Shown piece by piece: positions 27,148-36,034 of a DNA stretch of 64,000 bases. Numbering within the stretch: the stretch's first letter is position 1; every line of letters begins with the position of its first letter. The translations under genes were made by a program, and so were the position numbers. Below the pieces are notes generated by a model. The model worked only from the letters and a program-made list of their open reading frames with translations. It ran no database searches and was not told the DNA's origin. Origin of the DNA: Methylocapsa sp. S129 (lineage in GTDB: Bacteria > Pseudomonadota > Alphaproteobacteria > Rhizobiales > Beijerinckiaceae). Where the stretch lies: positions 310,001-374,000 of the forward strand of contig NZ_LMUI01000016.1 in NCBI RefSeq assembly GCF_009765995.1, in the 5' to 3' direction.

Positions 27148-28380
27148 GTGACAAAAGCCGGAATCGTCATTGTCGGGGCAGGGGAGGCGGGCGCGCGCGC
27201 CGCGATCACGCTGCGCGCCGAGGGTTATGACGCTCCGCTCACGCTGATTGGCGACGAGCGGCATGCGCCTTACGAGCGCCCGCCGCTGTCAAAGGCGACG
27301 ATCGTCAGCGAGGCCGCGCCCGCCATTCCGACGATCGGCGACGCCGCCGGGCTTGTCGGCTCGAATATCGACCACCTGACGAGCGTCTGCGTCGTATCGA
27401 TCGACCGTTCCGCGCGCAATGTCGCGCTCTCCAATGGCCGCGCGCTTGCCTATGACAAGCTGCTGCTCGCGACCGGGGCGAAGCCGCGCCGGCTCGCGAT
27501 CAAGGGCGCCGACGCGGCGGTCTATCTCCGCAACTTCGACGATTCTCTCGCATTGCGCGGCCATATGAAGGCAGGCCGGCGCATTGCGATCATTGGCGGC
27601 GGCTTCATCGGCCTCGAATTGGCGTCCAGCGCCTGCGCGCTGGGTTGCGAGGTCATGGTGATCGAGGCGGCGCCGCGCATTCTGATGCGCGGCGTGCCGT
27701 CGGCGATCGCCGATATCGTCGCATCGCGGCACCGCGCGGCGGGCGTTGAACTCGCGACCGGCGCGACGATCGCCGGCGTCAGCCGCACGGGCGATCATCA
27801 TATCGTCACGCTCGCGAACGGGCGCAAAATCGAGGCCGATTGCCTCATCGCCGGCATCGGCGCCGCGCCCGACATCGCGCTTGCCGAGGCGGCCGCCTTG
27901 TCGATCGACAATGGGATCGCGGTCGACGGGCGATTGCGCACGTCCGATCCGCATATCTACGCGGCGGGCGATTGCGCGAGCTTTCCACATCCCCTTTACA
28001 ACGGCCGCCGGATCAGGCTCGAAGCCTGGCGCAATGCGTTTGATCAGGGCGCCTTCGCCGCCAAAAGCATGCTTGGGGCGGCCGAGGAATATCAGGCCGT
28101 TCCATGGTTCTGGTCGGACCAGCATGACCTCAACCTGCAAATCGCCGGGCTGGTCGATGAGGGGCGCGAGACGGTCGCGCGCGATCTTGGCGAAGGCGCG
28201 CTTCTGTTGTTTCACTTGACGGACGACGGCCGGCTGGCGGCGGCGAGCGCGGTCGGACCGCTCGGCAAAATCGCAAGGGAAGTGCGGCTCGCCGAAATGC
28301 TCATCGCCAGACGCGCGCGGCCGGATCGCCAGGCTTTGGCCTCGCCGGACGTCAAGCTGAAGTCGCTGCTTGCCGCGTGA
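27148..28380 (+). CDS. FAD-dependent ferredoxin reductase (MocF/BphA4-like)
   Basis: 410-residue flavoprotein of the BphA4/rubredoxin-reductase group. FAD motif IVIVGAGEAGARAA at the N-terminus, NAD-binding motif IAIIGGGFIGLELA near residue 148, and the second FAD motif HIYAAGDCASFPHP near residue 270 are all present, followed by the usual reductase C-terminal domain. GTG start at 27148 with GGA upstream. Third gene of the oxygenase operon; it should oxidise NAD(P)H and reduce the Rieske ferredoxin. Confidence 0.92.
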   Translation: MTKAGIVIVGAGEAGARAAITLRAEGYDAPLTLIGDERHAPYERPPLSKATIVSEAAPAIPTIGDAAGLVGSNIDHLTSVCVVSIDRSARNVALSNGRALAYDKLLLATGAKPRRLAIKGADAAVYLRNFDDSLALRGHMKAGRRIAIIGGGFIGLELASSACALGCEVMVIEAAPRILMRGVPSAIADIVASRHRAAGVELATGATIAGVSRTGDHHIVTLANGRKIEADCLIAGIGAAPDIALAEAAALSIDNGIAVDGRLRTSDPHIYAAGDCASFPHPLYNGRRIRLEAWRNAFDQGAFAAKSMLGAAEEYQAVPWFWSDQHDLNLQIAGLVDEGRETVARDLGEGALLLFHLTDDGRLAAASAVGPLGKIAREVRLAEMLIARRARPDRQALASPDVKLKSLLAA

Positions 28381-28497
28381 CGTTCGCAGCCGAACAATCG
28401 GCTGTCGGTTGCTTTGTCGCCTATTCCCGGCATATTCGTGGCGCGCATCTCGCGAGCGCCGCGGCCCTCCGCGAAATAACAAGCAAAGCCCTTGTCG

Positions 28498-29052
28498 ATG
28501 ATTCTGCAAAGCAAGGAAGCCGCCTCTGCGCTCGACGAGATCGACGCGATAAGCCGCAAGGTGCGTCAGTCGATCGTTTACCAGCGCGCAAGCTTCAGTC
28601 TGATTCTGTGGGGCGTCCTGGTTTTCATCGGCTATCTCGTGACCTTCTTCGCGCCCCGTCATTCCTTTTATGCATGGATCGCCGTCTACGTTTTGGGCGT
28701 CGCGGGAAGCGTGGCGATTGGCGTCTTCGACCGTTTGGAACAGGTACGAAAATCTTTCGACTGGCGCCTCTTGTCCGCTCTCCTGCTCTTCTTCGGCTTC
28801 GGCTTTCTGTGCACGCTGACGCTCGGCGATTTCGCGCCGCGCGCGTTGAGCGCCTTCTGGCCGATCTATTTCATGCTGCCCTTTGCGATCGTCGGCCTTT
28901 GGGCGGCGCGGGCCTTCGTCTTTATCGGCGTCAGCGTCATGGTCTTGACGCTGATCGGCTTCTTCTTCGCCGGGCCATGGTTCAATCTGTGGATGGCCTT
29001 CGTCAATGGCGGCGGGCTCCTGCTCGCCGGTCTGTGGATGAGGCGCGCCTGA
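28498..29052 (+). CDS. Small polytopic membrane protein of unknown function, paired with a winged-helix regulator
   Basis: Not recognised by name. 184 residues with about five to six hydrophobic helices (for example SLILWGVLVFIGYLVTFF and LLSALLLFFGFGFLCTL) after a ~35-residue cytosolic N-terminus containing an amphipathic helix. ATG at 28498 was preferred over TTG at 28492; the ribosome site is weak. The stop codon is immediately followed by the ATG of the winged-helix gene, so they are co-translated. Such small membrane-protein/HTH pairs recur in bacteria, but the task is not known. Confidence 0.78.
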   Translation: MILQSKEAASALDEIDAISRKVRQSIVYQRASFSLILWGVLVFIGYLVTFFAPRHSFYAWIAVYVLGVAGSVAIGVFDRLEQVRKSFDWRLLSALLLFFGFGFLCTLTLGDFAPRALSAFWPIYFMLPFAIVGLWAARAFVFIGVSVMVLTLIGFFFAGPWFNLWMAFVNGGGLLLAGLWMRRA

Positions 29053-29358
29053 ATGGTCGAGCCGTTCGATGAGATCATTCACCAGCCGCTCAGGCTCAGG
29101 ATCATGGCGGCGCTCAACGCCATGCCCGCCAAGACGGGCCTGGAATTCACGCGCCTCAAGAGCCTGACCGGCGCCACCGACGGCAATCTGGGCGCCCATA
29201 TCGAGACCCTGTCCAAAGCCGGCTATGTCGCGGTCGAAAAGGCGTTCGTCGCCAAGCGTCCGCAGACAACGGTCATCCAGACGTCGGCGGGCCGCGCCGC
29301 CTTCGCGCGCCATGTCGCGCATTTGCGAGAAATTATCGATCGCGCCGAAGGCGGTTGA
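29053..29358 (+). CDS. Winged-helix DNA-binding protein (HTH_34/ArsR-like)
   Basis: 101-residue transcriptional regulator consisting of a single winged-helix domain: IIHQPLRLRIMAALNAMP, FTRLKSLTGATDGNLGAHI (recognition helix) and the wing VEKAFVAKRPQTTV, then a dimer helix near HVAHLREIID. It begins on the base after the stop of the membrane-protein gene. No metal-binding cysteines are visible. It likely controls its own two-gene operon. Confidence 0.85.
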   Translation: MVEPFDEIIHQPLRLRIMAALNAMPAKTGLEFTRLKSLTGATDGNLGAHIETLSKAGYVAVEKAFVAKRPQTTVIQTSAGRAAFARHVAHLREIIDRAEGG

Positions 29359-29431
29359 GCGGACCGCGGCCAGGAGAAGCCGAGGGATTGCCTCCACGGC
29401 GGCGCTCTGTAACACTCGTGCGCCAGGGTTG

Positions 29432-29466
29432 AGCGCTGGGGGCCGACAAATCGGAAGCGCTTTTCT
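29432..29466 (+). terminator. Possible intrinsic terminator after the winged-helix gene
   Basis: AGCGCT at 29432-29437 can pair with AGCGCT at 29456-29461, with an inner CCGA/TCGG stem, followed by TTTCTT. The bulged stem makes it only moderately convincing. Confidence 0.35.
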
Positions 29467-29596
29467 TAAAGCTGGCGTTCTCTGGCGGCCAAACTGCGGC
29501 TGGGCCGGCCCCGATAGCGCTCGGCGCTCCGCCGGACCGTAAACGGTCTGGACGCCGCGAGGCCTGGGGCCGCCTTGCCACGGTTTTGGAGGCTTT

Positions 29597-30280
29597 ATGC
29601 ATTCGTCTCATTTGCGCTTCGTCTTTCGCATCGCGCTCGCCGCTTTGCTTTATGGGGGCGTCGTCACTCATTGCCTGGCCCAGGCGGCTCCTGGCGGACC
29701 CGGCGGCGGCGGAGCCGCCGCGGGAGGAGGCGGAGCCGCTGCTGGAGGAGGCGGAGCCGCTGCTGGAGGTGGCGGAGCCGCCGCTGGTGGAGGCGGAGCG
29801 GCTGCGGGCGGCGGCGGGGCCGCTGGTGGGGGAGGCGGCGGCAGTTCTGGCGGGAACTCAGGCGGCGGGCATACGATTGTGAGCCCGGTAGGCGCTTCCG
29901 ACCCCGTCAGCGCGGTCGAAGCCTTGTCTCACGCGACCGAGCAGGCCGTCGACGCCTGCGATGTCCATACGCTGCGCTGCGTCGCCGACGCCCTCGACGA
30001 TTATGCGACCGGCCTGCGCGCGCTGGCGCCGCAATTGCCTCGGGAATTCCAGGACCTGCCCGTCATTGTCGAGAGGGCCGCGACAAGGGTGCGCACGGCC
30101 AGGACGAAGAAGGAGGCGATCCGGGCCGTCACGAATGCGATCGCCGAGGTCCACAAGCGGATCGCCTTGCTCAGGGCCGACGACCCGATTACGCTCAAGG
30201 CCGAAACGCGCGAAGGCTCGTTCGTCGTCGAGACTTTGCAAGTTGCCGACGATAGGCTCGAAAAGGCGGTCGGCCTATAG
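29597..30280 (+). CDS. Exported protein with GGGGAAA tandem repeats, function unknown
   Basis: 227-residue product with signal peptide (FRIALAALLYGGVVTHCLAQ), a low-complexity region of about six GGGGAAA heptads (roughly residues 34-95), and a ~130-residue helical domain with two cysteines (DACDVHTLRC), positively charged helices (RVRTARTKKEAIRAV) and end RLEKAVGL. The ATG at 29597 has GGAGG six bases upstream. The repeat is encoded by 21-bp tandem units and may vary in number. The helical domain is not recognised. Caspase-like protein gene follows 107 bases downstream on the same strand. Confidence 0.72.
   Translation: MHSSHLRFVFRIALAALLYGGVVTHCLAQAAPGGPGGGGAAAGGGGAAAGGGGAAAGGGGAAAGGGGAAAGGGGAAGGGGGGSSGGNSGGGHTIVSPVGASDPVSAVEALSHATEQAVDACDVHTLRCVADALDDYATGLRALAPQLPREFQDLPVIVERAATRVRTARTKKEAIRAVTNAIAEVHKRIALLRADDPITLKAETREGSFVVETLQVADDRLEKAVGL
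29701..29850 (+). repeat. 21-bp coding tandem repeat (GGGGAAA heptads)
   Basis: About six imperfect 21-bp units, each containing GGCGGAGCCGCTGCTGGA or a close variant, run through the 5' third of the gene at 29597-30280. The reading frame is kept throughout, so unit gain or loss would change linker length without frameshift. Confidence 0.8.
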
Positions 30281-30387
30281 CGTGCGGTCGGGGCCGGGGA
30301 TTTGATCCTTCGTCCGGCCCCGCGACAGCGCGAAGAGTGAGACCCTTGTCGCCATTCGATCGATGCCGATCGCGCTCCAGAGCGCCG

Positions 30388-32337
30388 ATGCGCCGAATAA
30401 ACTGGCTCGGCCTCGCGCTTTTGGCTTCCCTGCTGATTGGGTTGACGGTTGGCGCCGCGATCGCCCGCGCCGAGACGCGCGTCGCTCTGGTGATCGGCAA
30501 TGGCGCCTATCGCGAAGTGGCGACCCTCGCCAATCCGCCCAACGACGCCGTCGATGTCGCCGCGGAACTCAAGACCCTGGGTTTCAAGGTCACGACCGGC
30601 GTCAATCTCGATCAGGCGGGCATGGAGCGGGCGATCGCCGAATTCGCGCTCGCCGCCGCTTCCGCCGACGTTTCGCTTTTCTATTACGGCGGCCACGGCT
30701 TGCAGGTCGCGTCCCATAATTATCTCATTCCGGTGGACGCCCAATTGCACAGCGAAGAGGACATCTACAAACACAGCGTGAATTTCGACGAAGTCCTCAA
30801 GGCGCAAGAGGGCGAGGGCATCCATCTGGTCTTTCTGGACGCCTGCCGCACCAATCCGCTGAAGGATGCGCCGGCTTCCGCGCATGCCGAGGGTCTGGCG
30901 CGGGTCGGCAACGCCGCCGGCTTTCTGATCGCCTTCGCGACGCAACCCGACAATGTCGCCTTCGACGGCGCCGGCCGCAACAGTCCCTTCGCCCAATCCC
31001 TGCTCGGCCATCTCGCCGCCGTCGGCCAGAACATATCCAGCATGATGATCGAGGTCCGCAAGGACGTCATCGCGGCGACGGGCGGCGCGCAGATCCCATG
31101 GGAGAATTCGTCGCTCACCCGGCAGTTCTATTTTGCGCCGGGCGAGGCGCCCAGCGGTTCGCCGGACACCTTGCTGTGGCAACTGGCGGGCGGACAGAGA
31201 GACGTCAGCCTTCTGCATATCTATCTCGACCGCTACCCCGAAGGCTCGCATGTCGGCGACGTCAAGGCGTTGCTCGCGGAGGTCGGCAAGACGGGCAAAG
31301 GCGCAGCAGACGCGCCGCCCGCGCCGGCCAAGGAAAACGTCGAAGAACTGCTATGGAAACTGGCGAGAAATGGGCGACAGAAGCCGCTCGTCGATCTCTA
31401 TCTGGCGCGCTACCCCTCGGGCGCGCATGTCCAGGAGGCGACGGGTCTGCTCGCCAGCCTGCAACAGACGCAAGGCTCGGACGCGCCGCCCGGAATTGTC
31501 TGCGAAAGACTAGCGACCCATCCGCGCGATTCCACTGCGAATAATTCAGGCGTCGATCTCGATACGCTTGCCAAAAACGCCGAGCCCGCGATCGCCGCCT
31601 GCCGCGCGGCGGTCGACCAGAATCCGAATGTTTCCCATTATCTCGCCCTTCTGGCGCGCGCGACCGCCGCGGCGGGGCGACGCGATGACGCGATCGGTCT
31701 CTACCGCAAGGCGGCGGAGGCGGGCGACGTGCGCGCGATGGTCAGCCTCGGCCTCTTGCTGGAATCGGGCGACGGCGTCGCCAAGGATATTGCCGCCGCC
31801 AACGCGCTCTACGAAAAAGCGGCGGCGCGCGGCAGCGCCGACGGCGCGATCAATCTGGCGGTCGCGCTGATGAGCGGAAAAGGAGTCGAGAAAAACGCAT
31901 CGCGCGCTGCGGCGCTGCTGCGGACCGCCTCGCAGGGCGGTTCGGCCATCGCGACGTACGATCTAGGCGTTCTGGCGCAGGAGGGCGCCGCGGGCAATCC
32001 CGCCGAGGCGCTCGATTTCTTTCAGCAATCGTCAAGCCTTGGCGACCCGCGCGGCTATCTCGCATCGGCCATTCTGCTCGACGAAGGACGCGGCGTGCCC
32101 AAAGATCCGGCCGGCGCGGCCGAGGAGCTGTTGCGCGGCGTCGCCGGCGACGACGGATCGGCCTTCAATCAATTGACGGCCAAAGCGTCGTCTTGGTCGC
32201 ATGACACGATCAGGGCCGTGCAGGTCCGGCTGAAGGAGGCGGGCTATTATGCCGGCCTCGTCGACGGCAAGGGCGGGGCGACGCTCGCGCCCGCGCTCAA
32301 GCAATGGCGCCTGCTAGGTCCGCCGCAGAAAGGCTGA
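30388..32337 (+). CDS. Caspase-family (C14/metacaspase-like) protein with Sel1 repeats
   Basis: 649-residue exported protein. A signal peptide (LGLALLASLLIGLTVGAAIA) precedes a caspase domain beginning TRVALVIGNGAYREV, with catalytic His103 in YYGGHG and Cys153 in LDACRTNP. Two short repeats (LLWQLAGGQRDVSLLHIYLD and LLWKLARNGRQKPLVDLYLA) follow, then at least three Sel1-type helical repeats (AMVSLGLLLESGDGVAKD, GAINLAVALMSGKGVEKN, GYLASAILLDEGRGVPKD) and a C-terminal tail resembling a peptidoglycan-binding fold (VQVRLKEAGYYAGLVDG). ATG 30388 gives a normal signal peptide; GTG 30337 is an alternative. A periplasmic protease or scaffold role is likely; its targets are unknown. Confidence 0.85.
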   Translation: MRRINWLGLALLASLLIGLTVGAAIARAETRVALVIGNGAYREVATLANPPNDAVDVAAELKTLGFKVTTGVNLDQAGMERAIAEFALAAASADVSLFYYGGHGLQVASHNYLIPVDAQLHSEEDIYKHSVNFDEVLKAQEGEGIHLVFLDACRTNPLKDAPASAHAEGLARVGNAAGFLIAFATQPDNVAFDGAGRNSPFAQSLLGHLAAVGQNISSMMIEVRKDVIAATGGAQIPWENSSLTRQFYFAPGEAPSGSPDTLLWQLAGGQRDVSLLHIYLDRYPEGSHVGDVKALLAEVGKTGKGAADAPPAPAKENVEELLWKLARNGRQKPLVDLYLARYPSGAHVQEATGLLASLQQTQGSDAPPGIVCERLATHPRDSTANNSGVDLDTLAKNAEPAIAACRAAVDQNPNVSHYLALLARATAAAGRRDDAIGLYRKAAEAGDVRAMVSLGLLLESGDGVAKDIAAANALYEKAAARGSADGAINLAVALMSGKGVEKNASRAAALLRTASQGGSAIATYDLGVLAQEGAAGNPAEALDFFQQSSSLGDPRGYLASAILLDEGRGVPKDPAGAAEELLRGVAGDDGSAFNQLTAKASSWSHDTIRAVQVRLKEAGYYAGLVDGKGGATLAPALKQWRLLGPPQKG

Positions 32338-32354
32338 AGCCGGCTTGACGTCCG

Positions 32355-33230
32355 CTACGCCGCCATCAAGCGCCGCCGCCCGAGAAAACCGTCGCGGATA
32401 TGGCGCGCCAGGCCCTGGGCGATCGGGTTGGCGTCGGTGCGCGGGAGATGGAGGTTGATGGCGAAACTGGCCAACTCCGGCAATCCCGAATCCGCCCCCA
32501 GCACATCGAGGCCATACGGAACCGTCGAGGCGAGGGACGCGGTCACGGCAAGATCGGTCATCACCGTCGCGGTAATCGCCTCGACGCTGCCATTGGCGTA
32601 GACGGATCGCCACGCGAGGCCCTGGCGGCGCAGTGCGTCGAACACGACGGGGCGGAATGCGCAGGTGTCGCTGACGATCGAGATCGGCAGCGGACGCTTC
32701 ATATAGGCTTCGCCGCCCTTGCAGCCGACCCAGACCAGGCGCTCGATCGACAGGCATTCGCCATTGGATCGACCGACCGGCTCCTCGATCACCGCCAGAT
32801 CGATTTCGCCAGCGGCCAGGGCTTCGGCGAGCATCGGCGAGGTTAAGCAGACGAGAGAAATCTCAACTTGCGGAAAGGCTTGCGCGTAAGTCTTCAGAAC
32901 GGGCGGCAGGTAAGTCGTGACGAGATCATAGGGCAGGCCGAGCTTGATCTCTCCCGTGAAGGCCGGCGTCGTCAACTCGGCCCAGATCTCATCGTTGAGC
33001 CCCAGGAGACGCCTCGCCTTGCCGAGCAGCCGCTCGCCGGCGTTCGTGAGCTTGAGCCCGCGCCGGTCGCGCTCGAACAAGGCGCATTCGAACGTCTCCT
33101 CCAGGCGCTTGATCTGCTGGCTGATCGCGCCCTGGGTCAGATGCAACGCATTGGCCGCCGCCGTCATGCTGGCGGTTTCGGCGACCGTCACGAAGCTGCG
33201 AATGAGGGCGGTGTCGAGATTGCGGTTCAT
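32355..33230 (-). CDS. LysR-family transcriptional regulator
   Basis: 291-residue LTTR. N-terminal winged helix: LIRSFVTVAETASMTAAANA, LHLTQGAISQQIKRLEETF and LFERDRRGLKLTNAGERLL. The effector domain follows (EIKLGLPYDLVTTYLPPVL). ATG 33230 has GGA upstream. It is divergent from the DUF1127 gene and, beyond it, an EamA transporter pseudogene, which could have been its former target. The promoter gap 33231-33331 is AT-rich. Confidence 0.92.
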   Translation of the reverse strand: MNRNLDTALIRSFVTVAETASMTAAANALHLTQGAISQQIKRLEETFECALFERDRRGLKLTNAGERLLGKARRLLGLNDEIWAELTTPAFTGEIKLGLPYDLVTTYLPPVLKTYAQAFPQVEISLVCLTSPMLAEALAAGEIDLAVIEEPVGRSNGECLSIERLVWVGCKGGEAYMKRPLPISIVSDTCAFRPVVFDALRRQGLAWRSVYANGSVEAITATVMTDLAVTASLASTVPYGLDVLGADSGLPELASFAINLHLPRTDANPIAQGLARHIRDGFLGRRRLMAA

Positions 33231-33331
33231 GGCGTTCCATTAGTATTCGTAATTCAAGACATCATAAACATTCGCTTTAATAATACAAGCGGCGATCCTA
33301 TCTAGGGGGCGAACCCTCACTGGAGGCGATC

Positions 33332-33529
33332 ATGTCTTCGCTCATTCATCATTCCGCCGCGCCGACTGGCGGCCCATTCCACGACCTCGCCGGACTTTTG
33401 CTCAAGCTGCATCGCGAATGGCGCGTGCGGCGACAGCTCGCCTGCGCCCAGATGCTCGATGGCGCCTCGCTGCGCGACATCGGCCTCGCGTCAAGCGGCA
33501 TTGAGAGCGCTATCCGTCACGGCCGCTGA
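33332..33529 (+). CDS. DUF1127 small protein
   Basis: 65-residue protein with the DUF1127 pattern: a helix with LHREWRVRRQLACAQMLDGA followed by SLRDIGLASSGIESAIRHGR. Members of this family in alphaproteobacteria are arginine-rich, often RNA-related or phosphate-responsive. ATG 33332 is preceded by GGAG. It is divergent from the LysR gene and may be its target. Confidence 0.85.
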   Translation: MSSLIHHSAAPTGGPFHDLAGLLLKLHREWRVRRQLACAQMLDGASLRDIGLASSGIESAIRHGR

Positions 33530-33643
33530 GCCGGCTGACGCGGTCGTATTGGCGAATCTGCCCGACGCCGCCCCGCGATCCCCGGGGTTGCGGCGCGGCG
33601 GCGGCCCGGCACGCTTCAAACCCGGATTTCGGAAGGTTTCGCG

Positions 33644-34014
33644 ATGACGAATGGAATGCGCGGAACCGCCGAGATGACCGCGGCGATGGCGATTTCCGGA
33701 ACGATCGGGTGGTTCGTCGTTTCCTCCGGCGAGCCGATCATCGACGTCGTGTTCTGGCGCTGCGTTTTCGCAGCGGCGACGTTCTGCTTTATGGCGCCAT
33801 TCAGAAGCTGCCGACCAATGTGATCGGATCGCTCTCCTTCATTTATCCGGTTGTCGCGATTTTCGTGGATATCATCGCGTTCGGCCATCGATTGCAGCTT
33901 CTTCAGATCGCAGGGGCGGCCGCTATTCTGTTGTCGGCGGCCGGCATGACGCTCGGCTGGTCTCCCTTTAGGCGTCGCATCCCCAATCTGGCGATCGATT
34001 CATCCGCCAAATAG
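33644..34014 (+). pseudogene. EamA/DMT-family transporter pseudogene with large internal deletion
   Basis: Bases 33644-~33775 encode a start with MTAAMAISGTIGWFVVSSGE and VVFWRCVFAAATF, the first helices of an EamA permease. About base 33775 the frame changes, and from there another frame encodes the last helices: LLYGAIQKLPTNVIGSLSFI and PVVAIFVDIIAFGHRLQLLQ, ending at 34014. A complete member has about 290 residues and ten helices; here about 170-200 residues are missing. A deletion of some 500-600 bases joining the ends out of frame explains this. Nearby LysR could have regulated the intact gene. Confidence 0.85.
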
Positions 34015-34052
34015 CGGCGTGGCCGGCGCCATCTATGAACAATCAAGCGCTG

Positions 34053-35141
34053 TCAGTGGCCCATCCCAGGGCCGTGTCCGCCGCCGGCCGCCCCCGAACC
34101 GGGACCGCCGGGCGATCCTGAGCCCGGCCCCGCGCCGCCGGGTCCGCTCCCAGGGCCGGGGCCTGGCCCCGGCGCGCCCGGCGCCGGACCGGCAGGCCCT
34201 GAAGCGCCCGCCGGGCCGCCGGCGAAGCGGATCGCTTCGATACGGGTCTGACCGTCGCTGTCGACCACAGCGTCGACAAACGCTCTCGCTTCTTCGTTCT
34301 CGGGAATTTGCGAGGCGGCGGGCGAGTCGTGAATCAACAGGCCAGATCCCAGGCGAAGATCCGCGCCGACGCGACGGACAAAGGATTCAAGCGACAGACG
34401 ATCGATCCGCCCGCCGAACGGCGCGTCGTCGGCCCGGCCGCCGATGACGCGAAAGCCGTCTTTGGCCCTATGTCCGACCAGCGCGGCGCGTTTTCCGATC
34501 AGGCCCGCATCGAGGTCCACAAGCTTCAGATCGCCGATGAAGGATGAGCCGCCGTCATTCTCGATCTCGCCGACCACCTGATCGAGGCCGTCTCCGCGCA
34601 GTTCGACGGCGCTGGCGACGATCGCCCCGTCAATCCGGCGCAATCCGCTGACGGCGACGCGCGCGCCCTTGCGCCGCCATGGCGCGGGTTCAAGTCCGGC
34701 GAGAATGATGCTTTGCCCGAGCACATCCATCGTCTCGTCGGACAGGTTGTCGATCCGTCCGACGACTTCGCTGACAATAGCGATCCGGTGGGTTGAAAGG
34801 GCGCCTTCACGGGAATGGGCGACGGCGCGCACGATCTGTCCGATGCGAAGATCGCGCGCGGTTCGCGCCGCGCCGTCGATGTCGACATTCACATCCTGCC
34901 GATAGCCGATCCTTGAATCATTGACGATGATGCTGCCAAAGCGCTGGATGGCGCCGACGAAGCCGGTTCCGCCGATGCCGCGATCCTGCTCCTCGGCGGG
35001 TCCCGGCGCGAAACCCGTCCCGCCGATGCCGCGGTCGCGCGGCTTTTTGCTGGCTCCGGCGGCGGGAACCGCCGAAGAAGCCGCCGCGCCGCCGATGAGG
35101 CCAAGCAGGCGCCTGCGATTGATGTTCCAGGCGCTGCTCAC
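34053..35141 (-). CDS. DUF5666 domain-containing exported protein
   Basis: 362-residue protein with a twin-arginine-like signal (INRRRLLGLIGGAAASS), a duplicated DRGIGGTGF motif around residues 37 and 54, and a beta-rich DUF5666 body of OB-like repeats (FGSIIVNDSRIGYRQDVNVD, MDVLGQSIILAGLEP). The C-terminus is a Gly/Pro-rich tail with PGPGPGSGPGG-type repeats ending in GHGPGMGH. Its start overlaps the DUF6502 stop by four bases, so the two are co-translated. DUF5666/DUF6502 pairs are a recurrent arrangement. Function unknown; Tat export suggests a folded or cofactor-bearing envelope protein. Confidence 0.8.
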   Translation of the reverse strand: MSSAWNINRRRLLGLIGGAAASSAVPAAGASKKPRDRGIGGTGFAPGPAEEQDRGIGGTGFVGAIQRFGSIIVNDSRIGYRQDVNVDIDGAARTARDLRIGQIVRAVAHSREGALSTHRIAIVSEVVGRIDNLSDETMDVLGQSIILAGLEPAPWRRKGARVAVSGLRRIDGAIVASAVELRGDGLDQVVGEIENDGGSSFIGDLKLVDLDAGLIGKRAALVGHRAKDGFRVIGGRADDAPFGGRIDRLSLESFVRRVGADLRLGSGLLIHDSPAASQIPENEEARAFVDAVVDSDGQTRIEAIRFAGGPAGASGPAGPAPGAPGPGPGPGSGPGGAGPGSGSPGGPGSGAAGGGHGPGMGH

Positions 35142-36010
35142 GAGAGGGGCGACCCGGATGGCGCGTCGGGCGCCGCGGCGTCGGAGGGCGCTCCATCCTC
35201 GCGATAGACATAGACGCCAAAATTCCAGCGGCTATCGCCGCCCGCATCCGCCGCGAGCGATGCATGCGCCTCGCGATTGGCGGTCTGCAGCGCTTCCAGC
35301 GCGATTTCGCGCGCGCGGTCGGCGAGGCGACGCGCCAGCGCCGGAGACAGGCCGTCGTAATGCACCGCGCGCTCCAGGAATGGTGGCTCGGTCGAGAGGA
35401 TATTGGCGACCGCCGCGGCGAAATGATCGTGCAGGTTGCGGCCGAAATAATAGAATTTGCGGTCGTCCTCGCCGCGCGGAATGAAGGCGGCCTCGGCCAG
35501 AACCACCCGGTCCTGCGCATCGCTCGTCACCAGCTTCCGGTCGAGCCATTCGTCGAGAACGGCGCGCGGCCGCACGTCCCGCGTCACCGACGCGACCAGG
35601 GATTCAAAGGACGGATCGCCGGCGCGCGATGTGCGCGGCAACGGCAACGGCAGCCCTGAGGAATCGGTGAATTCGGGCGCCGCGAGCCAGCGGGCGACGA
35701 TCGCGCTGGTGCGCGACACCGCCGCGTTCACGACATTGACCGGCGCGCCGGCGCCGCGCAGGCGGCTGACTTCCTTGCGATGGATGCCGGTGAGCAGGCT
35801 CACGCGGCTGTCGGTCTGTTCCTTGTCAACGAGCGCGAATTCATGTTCGGCGACATTGACATAGAGCTGGCGCAAAAGCTGGACGAGGGCGGGAAACGTC
35901 ATGCCGCTGCGAATGCAGAGATGGACCAGCGGCCTCAGCAGACGCGCCAGCGGCGTCCGTAATTGCTCCGCTCCGGGCGACGCGGTTGGCTGCGAGAAAA
36001 GTGGCGTCAT
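35138..36010 (-). CDS. DUF6502 family protein, possible DNA-binding regulator
   Basis: 290-residue cytosolic protein. The N-terminal part looks helix-turn-helix-like: FPALVQLLRQLYVNVAEHEF, then the recognition-type segment DSRVSLLTGIHRKEVSRLRG, followed by a second helical half ending EIALEALQTANREAH. It matches DUF6502. It is first in an operon with DUF5666 and divergent from the polysaccharide operon, the gap containing three palindromes; regulation of both operons by this protein is an attractive inference. ATG is at 36010. Confidence 0.78.
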   Translation of the reverse strand: MTPLFSQPTASPGAEQLRTPLARLLRPLVHLCIRSGMTFPALVQLLRQLYVNVAEHEFALVDKEQTDSRVSLLTGIHRKEVSRLRGAGAPVNVVNAAVSRTSAIVARWLAAPEFTDSSGLPLPLPRTSRAGDPSFESLVASVTRDVRPRAVLDEWLDRKLVTSDAQDRVVLAEAAFIPRGEDDRKFYYFGRNLHDHFAAAVANILSTEPPFLERAVHYDGLSPALARRLADRAREIALEALQTANREAHASLAADAGGDSRWNFGVYVYREDGAPSDAAAPDAPSGSPLS

Positions 36011-36034
36011 CGCACCATGATAGCCGTAGGGACC

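Noticed and set aside
27289-29415. 708-codon frame opposite the reductase and membrane-protein genes
   Set aside because: Charged low-information composition; the plus-strand genes are clear.
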